Assembly: GCA_946807835.1 (NCBI GenBank)
Contig: OX327690.1
Location: 6,916,501 to 6,980,500, forward strand
DNA length: 64,000 bases
DNA from: Ailanthus altissimus
Lineage: Eukaryota; Streptophyta; Magnoliopsida; Sapindales; Simaroubaceae
Direction of reading: 5' to 3'
The position numbers and the translations under genes are program-made. Below are positions 1-12,299 of this stretch, in pieces. The notes beneath the pieces are model-generated. The model did no database searches. It was not told where the DNA came from and saw only the letters and a list, made by a program, of their open reading frames with translations. Position 1 is the first letter of the stretch, and each line of letters opens with the position of its first letter.

Positions 1-431
1 CGAATTAGCTGTCACTAAAAACATCAAAGTTATAGATAAGTCTCTTATATTTTCAAATTGAGTTGTATCATACATATTAGATACGTATTTCTATAGTTAT
101 AGGCTAAATACTGATGACTGTTCGGATTGGATCTATACTGCAGATCAGTTTTGTTCTAGGCTATTTTTACCCTCTAAACGCTCAAATTTTAAATGCCTTA
201 TAAATACAATATGTTAACCCATTGAGTCAGCTCTCCATAGGATTAAGAATCACTCTAATTCAGTTCTTATGTAGAAAGTTATGCCCATTTTACTGAACCT
301 ACCACAAAACAGTTAAAAGCTTATTAGGTACAATATTGTAAACATACTTAAGTTAGGGGGGTTAAAGACACTAATAATACAAAACAGTGATATAAAACTC
401 TTATTAAATATTTAATTTAAAGTGTTCATCA
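1..431 (-). repeat. 3' LTR (partial) of the Athila-like element
   Basis: These bases align from end to end with 11763-12194 (shared phrases include GTCACT, ACATCAAAGTT, AGATACGTATTTCTATA). The upper boundary at 431 is set by TGATGAACAC read on the minus strand, directly after a G-rich polypurine tract. The remainder is left of the window. Confidence 0.85.
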
Positions 432-442
432 CCCCCCCTCCC
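432..442 (-). promoter_or_regulatory. Polypurine tract of the Athila-like element
   Basis: On the minus strand this reads GGGAGGGGGGG immediately before the 3' LTR start. Such a tract primes plus-strand DNA synthesis in LTR retrotransposons. Its position adjoining the LTR start confirms the LTR boundary. Confidence 0.8.
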
Positions 443-951
443 AACTAGCTTATTGGTAGTCCCTACAATTGAAGCATAAATAAAATTTAAACACTACTTA
501 AGTGTTTCAAACAAAATGTCAGTTAAAGATCACAATCGCTATAAAGGTTATTTCAATCATAACTCTCGAAAGTGTTTATGTGTGAATTAAGCCGAAGCCT
601 TCTTACCACAAACCATAACATATATAGCCTTGAAAAAAAATTTCAAGTAAAAGCCTCAACTCCATATCTTCATCGGTGAATAACTGTTTAACGGGTTGGT
701 ATTTCACTCATGGAGTTGGAAAACAGATAATCGCTCAAGAAAATGTTACATTTAAGGACAGATAGACAAACTAACATTGATCCAAAGATAGAAAAATCAA
801 TTATTTAGAGTCAACCCATTCTTTTCCACATGCTCGCTTCAAAACTTTAATTATTTTATGTGAATCTTACAAATAAAAAGTCCGATGATAAAATTGCTTC
901 CTAATAACTTTTATCTTCTAGAATTAAACAAAATCTTTATTGAACAGAATT

Positions 952-987
<36 letters not shown>

Positions 988-1041
988 ACTTTTGTTTTCT
1001 AGAATTAAACAAAGACTTTATTGAACTGAATTGACTTCTTT

Positions 1042-1074
<33 letters not shown>

Positions 1075-1423
1075 TTTTTTTGTTTCTAAAATACATATGG
1101 AATCATTACAAAATAAGAGGAATTTTTCACCATAATACTTTTCCAATTTTTTTTTTATCATCCTTCACCTAAGCAACCAAATTATTCTTCATCCCAAATA
1201 ATGTCATTCCAAACAAAAATTAATCATTTCAAAATATCAATGAAAGTCCGTAAACTGTTATTTCAAGCATCTCCACTCATTCACAAAAGATATGTGAGTT
1301 TAGAAAAGAATATATATACTTAAATATGAAAATTTTCTTGGCTATATATATTGAATCATCCATCTTACCGCAAGACATAGTATTGTGCTCAAGAAATAAT
1401 TTTGAAAGTTATTCTTTAGTAAC
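443..1423. other. Non-coding AT-rich interval between polypurine tract and LOG pseudogene
   Basis: No coding signal was recognised. The interval contains an imperfect tandem duplication with a TA/TG microsatellite (listed separately). It lies inside the Athila-like element, downstream of the LOG pseudogene in the sense of both. Confidence 0.6.
903..1075. repeat. Imperfect tandem duplication, each copy ending in a microsatellite
   Basis: A segment of about 55 bp with TCTAGAATTAAACAAA and TTTATTGAAC at 903-956 is repeated at 984-1041. Each copy is followed by a simple repeat: (TA)n at 957-984, and (TA)n then (TG)n at 1042-1074. This looks like slippage or unequal exchange at the TA tract. Confidence 0.75.
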
Positions 1424-4400
1424 CTACAGACGAAGTGTCAAATCTATCTTGCATTTCTTTTCACTGTCATCAGTATATCAATCTATTTGACGCATTGTTG
1501 GATCAGAGAGAGGTGTAAAAGCTTGTAATTCATCGAGTAACTAATCAACAGTTAAACCAAAAATGAGGATTTGTCGTGCTGCAGATGAGACAAACTATTT
1601 TTCTACTGTATAGTAAAAAAAAGACAGCAACTCATTATAAAAAACCATCAACATTTAACAAACCAATGGATTTTTAGTGGATTTACAATTGTGCCCATGA
1701 GAAAATTTAAAAAAAATTCTCTAAAGTTTTGAAACCTCTAGGTAGAGCTATGAAGGCATCAGCATTTCGAAGTATAAGAGACATTTGCTCGTGTATTGAT
1801 AATACTTGTAACTCATCTCCAATTGTATTTTTTACAATGTTTCCAACAGCTAGAGCTTTCGGTATGATACCCAAAACTCGACTGTCTTTATTTTGTGCAG
1901 TAGTTACCACACATCCCATTAATCCAACACTATCTCTTCCATATACTAAATATATTTTTCTCTCAGCTTGATAGGACCTTACCCGAGACCCTTTATAGCA
2001 GATCCCAGTGGTCCTACCGGGCACCCCGATAGAAGTTTCTCAGAATATAACTTGGTAAGTTGAGAAATTTTCGCGAGGCGAACCCCTTTTTAGTTCTTAC
2101 TACTACTGAAAAAGTCTTGTAATATATATGAAAATGACATCTTAATTTTTAAAAAAAACGGACAGAGTTTCTCGTGTTTTTCAAAAAATCCATATAAAAC
2201 CTGCACAAAATGTTTCACTTCTATTTCAAACACTTCTCAATACTACCATTTGGACCTCTGGTCCTTTCCAAATCAAATCCAACACAACTTAATAGTTTCA
2301 TTTAAATCACAAAATGAGCATACTCATAAAAAGCAAAAACGATCATCATAATATCGAAATCTCTTCTTGTTGGTTCAAAACATACATACAAATATACATG
2401 CCTACAACTACTATGCATAAAGTAAAGAGTGCTATTTAGCACATTTACATGTACAAAAATGATCTTCGGATTCAGCCCACTACTTGGCAATAAGAGAATC
2501 AGCAGCTTGCGTAACGAGACCTGCACCTGGGAAAGGGGTTTAGAAAATATAAAATACAAAACGGGTGAGCTAAAGGAGCTCAGTGAGTGCAAATAAGATT
2601 TCAAATAAAATAACATTATGTGTAGATAGTAAATTCTAAAGTCCATGCAGAAATCATGCTTCTAAAACTGATGTAAAACTGTAAAACGGTTTCTAATAGC
2701 ATATGCTAATGAAATCTTGCCGAGCGGGTTTTTCTACATCTTTGGAAAACAATATCCAAAATCTGCATAACATAATAACTGCTGTGTGCATATAAATGCA
2801 TAAATACTATCGGTAAATCAAAAACTAGTAAAATCCTCACTCGGCCATTTTCCTTCTAAACTGTACCAATGGTAACCCTAAACCTCTATACTCACGCAGT
2901 GACTCAACTAGCACCGCACACGTGAGTAGGTCACGGGGTACCTCAACTAGCAGCACCCGCAGTGACATCTCAAGACATCTCACTGGCTATGCAGCAGAAT
3001 CCTAAATCGCATACATATAGCGAGACAATACCCCGTACATATAGGGCGACTCTCATGACTCGACATCCTAACTTTCCGGAGTTAGTGACACACCCCCAAG
3101 ACCTACCATGTGCACGAAATATACCGACCGGGTCTAATACAATCATCACCACTACAATCTGAGGGTATCAATGGCCTTTAGAATGGATGCAGAAATTTTA
3201 AAACTGTTTCTCAAGTCGAACATGTAAAAGCATGTCTATGAATATATATCAAGATTATAAATCATGTTTATGCATCGAAAGCTCATAAAACATACATATT
3301 CATTATGCGAAAACATAATAAACAAAAAACAAAAGAAATGACAGATTTTCACTCACAACCGCTCAGCGCTCAATTTCGGTCCCGATTTCTGCTCCCGTTA
3401 CCGCTCTCGGTTATCTTCACCTACGCGCCATAAATGACATTTAGAACCAAATCGAATGCTAGAATCTCATTTAACTACTAAACGTCCTAATCAGCACACA
3501 AAACCCGGATGGATACTACTTTCCAATTTTTATTTACGGAGCCATTTAATCTAATCTAACTCACCATCCAACGCCCTGAAAATTATTGAATGCCTTATAA
3601 CTTGGTTGGACATAATTAACCTTCACCTTTCCAAAATGGATAATTATGTCCCATTTTCTTCATTTTTGGTTTTTCCATCAACCATACACATTCAATTTAC
3701 AATATCCACCATTTACACACAATAACTCCATCAAAACACCACTCAATCCCTAACTTTCCTAAAGTGACAAAATTTCACCCTGGGTTCCAACACATTCCTT
3801 TTCTCAATTTCTTGTTCCAATTACAACAAAATCAAGACAATCTCATTCTAAAGCCCTAATTATAACCAATGGAAGTCTCTACATTCAAATCACCAAAACC
3901 CTAATTCTTACCTTGCCAATTTCTTTAAATTGATGACTCCTTCAAGCTTCACACTAGAATTTAACTCAATCTAAGCCAAGAATACACACAAGAACATCAA
4001 TTAAAGCATTCTTGAAAGCTCACTTATCAAACTCATAAAACAATGCTTTTCTTACCTCTTTTCCTTGAATTTTCTCTAATGGAGACTTCAATTAAGCTTA
4101 GGGATTGGTATGTAACCTTATTTTAGCTTGATTACACATGAAAAATCATAAATAAAAAAACTAAAATTTCACTATAACAGCACCCCCTTCACCTTGCAGG
4201 AATTTTGTTCTCTTTTACTCTAAATGGTTGCTTTTTGTTCTCTTCAAATTTCTACACACTTCCAACATATATATAGTGCTCCCTCAATTAACTATTTTGC
4301 CCTTCAACTTACTTAAAATTACTAATTTGTCATTAGTTAAAAACTAATTATGTAATTAGTTCATTTGTAACTATATAGTTAGAATAGTCCAAAGAACTAA

Positions 4401-4866
4401 CTAGAATTTCCAACTTGGCAATCCATGAGATTTCTTCTAATTGGTCCATTCTCTAATATATGGATTATATTTCTCAATAAAAACTTGTTCCATACATCAC
4501 CTTTAAATGAAAATTGATGTAGTAAAGTAGAATTTCCTTTTCCATGCCAATAGAGAAAATTTTCAAAAATATTCTAGGGTCGTCCGGTGTTCCGATCGAG
4601 TGTGAAATTATCAAATTAGGTCCAATATCTCTCACGCGCACGATAAAGAAAATATTTCTAATAGGATTAAAATCGAGTAACCTTACAATGTCTTTATTAC
4701 TCTATACTGAAATCTAGGTGCCAATACTACTAATAGGGATTAGATATTACACAGTTAACATCTTACCAAGGGTTTCTGCTGCTTCTACAAACTCTCTAAT
4801 TTTTCCAGGGCTAGATCCATAAAAGACACAAATTTTTATGAATTTACAAGTTTATGTTCCTTTCAT
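1424..4866 (-). pseudogene. LOG: LOG-type cytokinin riboside monophosphate phosphoribohydrolase, intronless pseudogene split by a solo LTR
   Basis: Two segments, 4866-4757 (start-codon end) and 1968-1424 (rest, to a TAG stop at 1424-1426), match the intact LOG at 42591-43244 in the same order and with no introns. LOG enzymes release active cytokinin from its riboside monophosphate. Here the nucleotide-binding GGGNRGLMG is GRDSVGLMG and the catalytic PGGFGTLEE is PRGFKTLEN, so the glycines and glutamate of the active site are lost. Further stops and frameshifts disrupt the C-terminal third. Homology continues past the start codon to a degenerate TATA box near 4928-4942. A 2.8 kb solo LTR separates the two halves. 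The pseudogene lies within the Athila-like element and in its sense orientation. It may be a captured gene or a separate insertion; I cannot tell which. Confidence 0.88.
1969..4751 (-). mobile_element. Solo LTR (about 2.8 kb, Tekay-like) inside the LOG pseudogene
   Basis: The segment reads on the minus strand from TGTAATATCTAATCCC to GGTCCTATCA, with TG...CA ends, and is flanked by CAGCT (1964-1968) and CAGTT (4752-4756), a 5-bp target duplication with one mismatch. It exactly fills the break between the two LOG homology blocks. Nothing in it resembles gag or pol. Length and the short ORFs with many stops suit a long chromovirus-type LTR left by LTR-LTR recombination. It is a different family from the 2.7 kb LTRs at 28202, 39429, 45998 and 60245. 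Orientation is inferred from the TGTAATATC start, which is usual for Tekay-type LTRs. Confidence 0.72.
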
Positions 4867-5944
4867 TATTACACTCACCCTCTCTCTTAAATGATTTGAG
4901 TTTGTATAAAGATGCAGAAATAATGCAATGTCTTTATAGAGCCAAAAGTTGTTGTAAAGTTAAGTCACATGGGTTGTTGGCTTAAAATATAAAATTTTCA
5001 AAATCGATTATAGGTGGTTGTTTGTTGGAAAAGACTTTTGAGTTTAAAATGAAACATTTAAAAATAACTGCTATAGTAAATATATACAGGTAGTTGTGAT
5101 TGTGGCTCACATTTTCTTCTGGTTTTATGTCCAAAAATGACTTAAAGGCCCTCTATGGGTTGGGGATAGGCTTCTCATCTAATTTTCTTATAAATTAGCA
5201 AACAGGGTCTTTTAAAGTCAAATTCTCGAGACTGTACCACTCATGTTCTTTTAGGAATATATCCCATAATTCACGAATTGCAATATGCACATATCCACTA
5301 GGATGCGTCTCAAGAGTCAATAAGATATCATCTAAAGACTCCTTACTCAGGCCATCCTTAATAAACCTAATTTTATCTTCGCAATTTATAGACACCATTT
5401 CTAAAGTGCAGCAACGTGTGTTGTAACAAATGCTTAATCGTTTTGCTCTTTGTTGTTTTGGCAAAAGAGTTTTTACCTAAGTCAGGTATGTAGGAAATTA
5501 ATGAGTCTAAAAATTTATCTGTCAATCGAACTTTGATTTCAATTAACTAACATACATCAACAGATATATTCATAATCATTAATAACCTTAATCTTTCACA
5601 TCTTACTTGGTAAATTTTCTTTAAGGTATTTTGAGGGCAATGAGAGAAAACATTTTTTCAAATTCTTTAGAAGATCATCCTTTTTTTTAGCAAAGGGGAA
5701 GAAGAGAAGAGAATGATGATCTTTAGAAGATCGTCCTTTTTTTTTAGAAAGAGGGAAGAAGAGAAGGTATCAGTAATTATGAAAAACTAACAAAATCGAC
5801 TTGAAATGTCACAGAGTGCTGTTATTCGCCACTTAACCAGGGTGCAAAATAAAACTTTAACAAAAATACTAAATTAACCTGCAAGTAGAAACAAAAAAAA
5901 AATAAAGTTAGAAGAAGAATACATATATAAATATGTAAAAAAGA
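4867..5944. other. Interval between LOG pseudogene and integrase, no recognised gene
   Basis: It includes the upstream flank of the LOG pseudogene, with a degenerate TATA near 4928-4942. It also holds an 89-codon open frame on the minus strand (5195-5464) that I do not recognise, and a roughly 56-bp tandem duplication at 5665-5766 with TTTAGAAGATC, a T-run and a GAAGAAGAGAAG block. The open frame has no motif I can name and may be chance. Confidence 0.5.
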
Positions 5945-8719
5945 CTAATTGGTCTCATAACAAGGGTCAGACAAGGATACAAATTCTTCGTGAAAAGCTT
6001 GATTTTCTAGAAATGGCTTGAGTTTTTGTCCATTTACCTTAAACACATTACCATTTCTAGAATTTTCAATGTCAATTGTTCCATATTGGTACACATGTTT
6101 CACAATAAAATGGCCACTCCATCTTGATCTTAATTTTACAGGGAATATATAAAGTCGAGAATTATAAAGCAAAACCTTTTGACCAGCATCAAATGTTTTT
6201 CTTATGAATTTTTTAATCATGAAAAGCTTTGATTTTAGCTTTATGAATTTTCAAATTCTCATATGCATTATTTCTCAATTCTTCAAGCTCGTTTATTTTT
6301 AATTTACGTATCTGTCTAGCAGAATCAAGATTTGCATTGAAAGTTTTAATGGTCCAGTTGGCTTTATGCTCAAGTTCCATAGGTAAGTAACAAGGTTTTC
6401 TATAAACTATCCTATAAAGAGACATACCCAATGAAGTTGTAAAAGTAGTTATATAAGCTCACAGTGCATCATTAAGTCTTAAAGACCAATCTTTGCGATT
6501 TAGGTTTATAGTTTTTTCTAAAATTTGTTTTATCTCCCTATTTGCTAGTTCAACTTGTCCACTTATTTGATGATGATAAAGGGTGGCAACTTTATGAGTA
6601 ATACCATATTTTTTTCATTAATGTTTCAAATGGCCTATTACAAAAGTGCTTACCCCCCATCACTTATAATGGCTCGAGGGATTTCAAATCAACTCAAGAT
6701 ATTTTCTTTCAAACATTTCATGACTGTTTTATGGTCATTATTTCGACATGGAATAGCCTCAATCCATTTTGAGACATAATTTATTGTGACTAAAATATAC
6801 ATAAATCCAAATGATAGCAGAAATGGTCCCATAAAATCTATCCCCCAACAATCAAAGATTTCAATAACAAAAATGGGATTCAAAGGCATTATGTTTCATT
6901 TTGAAATTCATTCCAACTTTTGATAATTTTCACACGTTATACAAAATGCATGTGTATCTTTAAAAAAAGTGGGCCAATAAAATGCACACTGTAAGATTTT
7001 TGCAGTTGTTTTCTTTGATGAGAAATTTCCCCTACATGCTTCAAAATGACAAAATTCAATAACTTTACTTATCTCATTGTCGGCTATGCATCTTTGAAAT
7101 ATTTGGTCACGATAATATTTGAAGAAATAAGGATCATTTCAATAAAACTTTCTTACATTAATTAAAATTTTCTTTTTGTCTTGAGCATTCCATTGAGGTG
7201 GCATTTCTCCTGTTATAAAAACATTAACAATATTAGCATACGAAGGCATTGTAACAGTAGAAAATAAAAATTCATTGAGAAAAAAATCATTAATAGGTGT
7301 TATTTCTGTTGATGAATTTAATGCGAGTCTTGATAAGTGATCTGCAATAACATTCTCAGCTCCCTTCTTATCCTTGGTAGTGAAAATAAATTCTTGAAAC
7401 AATAGAATCCATCGAATCAGTCTTGGTTTTGCATCCTGTTATGACATTAAGTACCTTACAGCAATATGGTCAGTAAACACAACAGTTGAAGAACCAATTA
7501 AGTAAGAACAAAATTTGCCTAATGCAAATATTACAGTAAATAATTCTTTTTCAGTTGTTGTGTAATTCATTTATGCACTGTTTAAAGTTCTAGTTTCGTA
7601 ATAAATTACATAGGATTTATCTTCCTTTCTTTATCCCAATACAACACCAATAGCGTAGTCACTAGCATCACACATGAGCTCAAAAGGTAAAGACCAGTCA
7701 GGACATTGTATGATAAGAGCAGATGTTAAAAGGTCAATTAATCTTTCAAACAAATTTTGACACTCTTGAGTCCACTTAAATGATACATCATTTGCTAAGA
7801 GGCTACAAAGAGATTTAGATATAGCACTAAAAAATTTTATGAACCTCCTATAAAATCCAGCATGCCTAAAAATGATGGGACTTCTCTGATTGTTTTTGTG
7901 GAGGCAAATGTGTAATGAGTTTGACTTTTGCCTTATCTACTTTAATTCCTTTAAAAGACACTATATGTCCCAAAATAATTTCAGAAGTAACCATGTAATG
8001 ACATTTTTTCTAATTCAACACAAGACTCTTTTCTTCACATCTTTTAAGAATTTTTTTAAGTTTTCAAGATAATTATTAAAAGAATTTTCAAATACAGTTA
8101 AATCATCCATAAAAACTTCTAAATCATACTCAACCATGTCACTAAAAATGTTTAACATACATCTTTGAAATGTTGTCGGGGCATTACAAAGTCCAAAGGA
8201 TATTCTTTTAAAAGCGAAGGTCCCAAAAAGGCATGTGAATGTAGTCTTTTCTTGATCCTCTAATGCTATTATTTGATAATAGCCAAAATAACCGTCTAGA
8301 AAATAATACTTGGGATGTTCTGCCACTCTTTTTATAATTTGGTCAAGGAATGGTAAGGGAAAATGGTATTTTCTAGTGGCCAAGTTCAACTTCTTATAAT
8401 CTATGCACATCCTTCAAATAGATGAGACTTGAGTTGGTATTAACTCACCTTTGTCATTTTCAATGACTGTGATTCCATATTTTTTTAGTACTGCCTAAGT
8501 AAGACCTACCCACTTACTATCTGAGATAGGATAGATGATTCCTACTTCAAGTAAGGCTTGTTCAATTTTATGACTTCCAATAATACATGAAATTGTAGGA
8601 TAACCAAGGTCTTTGTATTTCAATACATTATTGTTTTGAAGAATGGCACTTACTTGTTCAGGTAAAAATGCTTTCTTTTTCACATTCAGTTTTCTTTTTA
8701 CTGTACATAAATTCTTCAA
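5945..8719 (-). pseudogene. Athila-like pol: protease remnant, reverse transcriptase, RNase H, integrase
   Basis: Minus-strand order: protease remnant (about 8720-8540, with TISCIIGSHKIEQALLEVG), running straight into the RT amino end (GIIYPISDSKWVG). RT proper follows (8410-8015) with CIDYKKLNLATRK and the FMDD catalytic box, then RNase H (about 7700-7320, CDASDYAIG, TDH and ADHLSRL), integrase core (about 6890-6690, [11 protein letters not shown] and [10 protein letters not shown]), and integrase C-terminus (6431-5945, SRLYIFPVKLRSRWSG, FKVNGQKLKP). Stops and frame changes break the frame at several points, for example between the zinc-binding region and core of integrase and in RNase H. 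The codons normally lying between the protease active site and RT are missing. Sequence style is Athila/Tat clade of Ty3. Not functional. Confidence 0.88.
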
Positions 8720-8742
8720 AAAAAAATTGCATAAAAGGGAAC

Positions 8743-10507
8743 CTATTTAATAACATCCAATAAAGGAATATTAACTTTTACCTGTTTGAAGATTTTAAAA
8801 TTTCCAGGATTGTGATTCATCTTCTTAGTGTTACGTAATGCATAAGGAAATAAGGGTAGAGATGAGGATTTAGTGTTTTCTTCATTAGATATAGGTTCAA
8901 CATTTTCCTTACCCTTAGAGATTGATTCATCATTCTCATGAGGTTCAAAAATATTTTTTTCAATAATTTTACCATTCCGAAGAGTGATAACCTCTTTAAC
9001 TTGATCCATGTGTTGGCTTCTTGAACTACATGCATTTGAATTATGTTGTCCTTTAGAGTTTGGTTGTGATTGAGAAGGAAATTTTTCTTTCTCATAAATG
9101 TTCAGTACGGATGCAAATTTAATAAGAGTATCTTTCAAATCAGCAAATGTTTGAACATTTTGAGAATTAATAGACTCTTGCTTTTCAATGAATGCATGAA
9201 AAGTTTTTTCAAGATTTTTTCTAAGAGGTGGGATATATGGTGCATAACCTTAGTGGTTTTGAAAATTTTGGTGCAATTGAAAAGGTGGTTGTGAAGCCTA
9301 TACTTGAGTGTCATTCCTCCAACTAAAATTCGAGTGATTTTTACATTCAGGATTGCAGTTTTGTGAATATGGGTTATTGTTTGACTGCTTGAACATGTTT
9401 AGAACATTGGCTTGTTCATGGAGACATTCCTTAAATGCAGGAAAAGTTGGGTAATCATTGGTAAAGTAATCCTAGGTTTCACAAATGTGACACACAATTT
9501 CTTGAACAGATTTTAATTGACCACTCTTTTTCATTTCTAAGGTTTCGAATTTTCTAGTTAGGGATGCTAATTTGGCTTGAAGGTCATGATCTTCCCTAAG
9601 ATGATAAATACCCCCACTAGATGTAGTGGTTTGATTTTTGCTAAGTGCCTCATAGGTACTAGCAATGTCCTAATTTTGAGCATTTTCTACTAGTAAGTCT
9701 AGATAGTTCATGGCCTCTTCTGGGTCTTTGTCCTCAAATATTCCATTACACATCATTTCTACCAATTGCCTAACTTGAGCTATTAAACCCTCATAGAAAT
9801 TTGAGACTATTCTCCATGTTTCAAAGCCATGATGGGGATAGATATTAAGTAATTCTTTATATCTTTTTCAGCATTAGTAAAGGGTCTCTCCTAGTTTTTG
9901 GAAAAAAAATGGTAATTTATCTTTTGAAAGAATTTGTTCTATGGGAAGGAAAAATGTTTTTCAGGAATTGTTATTGCTTCTCATCCCTTAAAGAAATTGT
10001 ATTCTGGCATAAGGTTTTGTAGCCATGTTTTAGCTTTATCTTTTAAAGAAAAGGGAAAACGCTTAAGTCGAATTGTGTTCATGCTACAATTTTGGTCATT
10101 ATACGTGTTATACACTTCTTCCAATTCTCTTAGATGTAGATAAGGGTTCTCTGCATTTATGTCGTGAAAAATAGGTAAAAGGTTAATAATGTCTGGCTTA
10201 AAATTAAAATGTGTTGCATCCGGAGGAAAAATTAAGCAAGATGGTGCACCAGTTCGTGTAGGGTTCATGTAATCTCTAAGTGTCCTAGGTCGATTATGGT
10301 CATTATGTTGAGGGTGATTTTTCCTGGGTCTATGAGTCCCTCAATTTTATTTTTGCTCATGGTGTTAATTAGTGAAGAATGAGAAGATGAAGGAGAATTT
10401 AACAAATTATCAAAGAAAGTTCTGAAATTACCTTTCACCAAATGATGAGAATTAGGATCTCGAAACCAACTGCTCATACAAAGAAATAAAATAAAATACA
10501 ATAACAA
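8743..10507 (-). pseudogene. Athila-like gag
   Basis: The capsid-type region at 10268-9981 contains LHLRELEEVYNTYN and LKRFPFSLKDKAKTWL, the conserved block of Athila/Tat gag proteins, which package the element RNA. Near 9500-9300 the minus strand encodes a cysteine-containing segment (CHIC) followed by NNNPYSQNCNPECKNHSNFSW, matching the zinc-binding tail of this clade. The 9138-8743 frame holds the linker towards protease, including EVITLRNGK. Frames shift between these blocks, and in-frame stops occur, so no complete gag is made. It lies 290 bp or more from the primer site at 10798-10815, the usual leader position. Confidence 0.82.
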
Positions 10508-10797
10508 TAAATATTACAAATAAGAGGGGAAAAAAGAAAATAAATAAAATATTAAATAAAGACAAATAAAATAGGCAAAACTAACAATAAAATAAATGTT
10601 AGATAAATAATTAGAAGTTAGATTAATAAATGTTAGATTAGTCAGTGTTAGATTATATAATAAAAAGTTAATAAATAAAGAGTAGGAGAGGCTTAGCCTT
10701 CCATGAAAATAAAAAGCGAGTAATAAATAAAGTAAAGTAAGTTATGAGGCTTAACTTTTCATAAAAATAAAATAAACAAAAAAATGTTAATTTCACT

Positions 10798-10815
10798 TCC
10801 CCGGCAACAGCGCTA
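10798..10815 (-). promoter_or_regulatory. Primer-binding site, tRNA-Asp type
   Basis: The plus strand here reads TCCCCGGCAACAGCGCTA, which matches the 3' end of plant tRNA-Asp (TCCCCGGCAACGGCGCCA) at 16 of 18 positions. The minus-strand element RNA would therefore pair with that tRNA to start reverse transcription. It lies six bases inside the 5' LTR boundary. Confidence 0.85.
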
Positions 10816-10821
10816 AAAACT

Positions 10822-12194
10822 TGACACGTCAAGAATATAGGAATTTATTCTCAAGTGCAGGATTGTCGAAGTAATAAATAATCTGGTGAGAACGGGGTCG
10901 ATCCACAGGAAAGTAGAATTAAAATTACAAATTATAAATACTTTAAAGACAATTAATGCAACATAAGATGTTTGTAAATATTAATTCAATTAACCAATTC
11001 GAATAAAAGCTAAGGTTAGGGGGATCCACTCTTAGCATAAGAAGTAAAAATATATTTAACTCTTTTTATAATTTAATTGGAATCCTCACACAAAGGAGGT
11101 TCCAACCGGAAGATATAACAATTAAAGTTCATCACCATTTATATATTAACTAATATTTATTTCTTTCAATTATTATACATCAAATCTTATAAATGGGTTC
11201 AAGTATTTATTATGACAATCTTTATATTTGTTTACAATAAATCAAGACTCCCACTTTACAAGAAATGGTATATACACCAAATCTTGTAAATGGTTTTAAG
11301 AATTTATTGTGTCAACTATAAAAATTATCTATAATAAATCAAGAGGTACCACTTTAAAAGAAAGTATATTAATATTACAAATAAAATAAATACATCATAT
11401 ATAAATTTTCATAACTTAATAATAAAGCATTAAATTCATAAATAATAGTTAAGTATATCTTATTACCTTGCCAAGAGTTTCACCATTTCACCTTAGCATA
11501 AAGAAAATTACTTGAACATAATAAAATTAAAGAAAAAGAAATGAAATAAAAAAAGAGATAACATGACTTTAGAATAATAAATAAGATAAATAAACATCCT
11601 TTGGGCTTAAACATACTACCTATTTATAAAAACATATGGATAAATCAAGACAAATGAAAAATGAACTACTTGGATGATAAAAGTTATGAATGGTGGCAAA
11701 TAATTTACATTGATTATCATTAATGTACTTACTTTATTATCCAATTTGGAATTGATGTGTTCCAAATTAGTTGTCACTCAAAACATCAAAGTTGTAGATA
11801 AGTCTTTTATATTTCTAAATTGAGTTGTCTCATATGTATTAGATACGTATTTCTATATTTATGGGTCAAATATTGATGACTATTCGGACTGGGCCTGTAC
11901 TGCATATTAGTTCTGTTCTAGGCCATTTTCACCCTCTAAAAGCTCGAATTTTAAATGTCTTATGAAATACAATATGTTACCCCATTGCGTCAGATCTTCC
12001 CAGGATTAAGAATCACTTTAATTTAGTTCTTAGGTAGAATGTTATGTCCATTTTACCGAACCTACCACAAAACAGTTAAAAGCTAATTAATTAAAATATT
12101 GTAAACATACTTAAGTTATGGGGGTTAAAGACACTAGTAATACAAAATAATGATATAAAACCCTTATTAAACATGTAATTTCAAGTGTTCATCA
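10822..12194 (-). repeat. 5' LTR of the Athila-like element (1373 bp)
   Basis: Boundaries are set by TGATGAACACTT at the upper end and ...CGTGTCA at the lower end, next to the primer site. The part at 11763-12194 is the mate of 1-431. The bases 12195-12199 (AGCAC) are the expected target duplication. Confidence 0.85.
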
Positions 12195-12299
12195 AGCACG
12201 TTCGAACATCAGGTAAATTACCTATAATTTTAATTAATATTTTCTTATGGAACTTGTCTTTCTTAAAAATATGGTATGTGTCATTCACGTATCCTCGAC

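Larger units (their letters stand above)
1..12194 (-). mobile_element. Old Athila-like Ty3 LTR retrotransposon, full length but left end outside window
   Basis: Read on the minus strand, the order is 5' LTR (10822-12194), tRNA-Asp-type primer site, gag, a protease remnant, reverse transcriptase, RNase H, integrase, a long non-pol interval, polypurine tract, and the first 431 bases of the 3' LTR. The 5' LTR is 1373 bp, so about 940 bp of the 3' LTR should lie left of the window. LTR ends fit TG...CA (TGATGAACAC... to ...CGTGTCA). The two LTR portions differ at more than a tenth of positions by eye, and gag and pol carry several stops, so this is an old, inactive copy. The interval between integrase and polypurine tract, where Athila elements carry an env-like ORF, here holds a LOG pseudogene and a nested solo LTR. 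Bases 12195-12199 (AGCAC) should be one copy of the target duplication; the other is outside. Confidence 0.88.

Noticed and set aside
5195..5464. An 89-codon minus-strand frame as a captured gene
   Set aside because: No family was recognised and no promoter or splice context is visible; kept only as a note in the interval description.
10798..10815. A tRNA-Asp gene fragment
   Set aside because: Only the 3' 18 bases match, in the antisense position next to an LTR, which is a primer-binding site.
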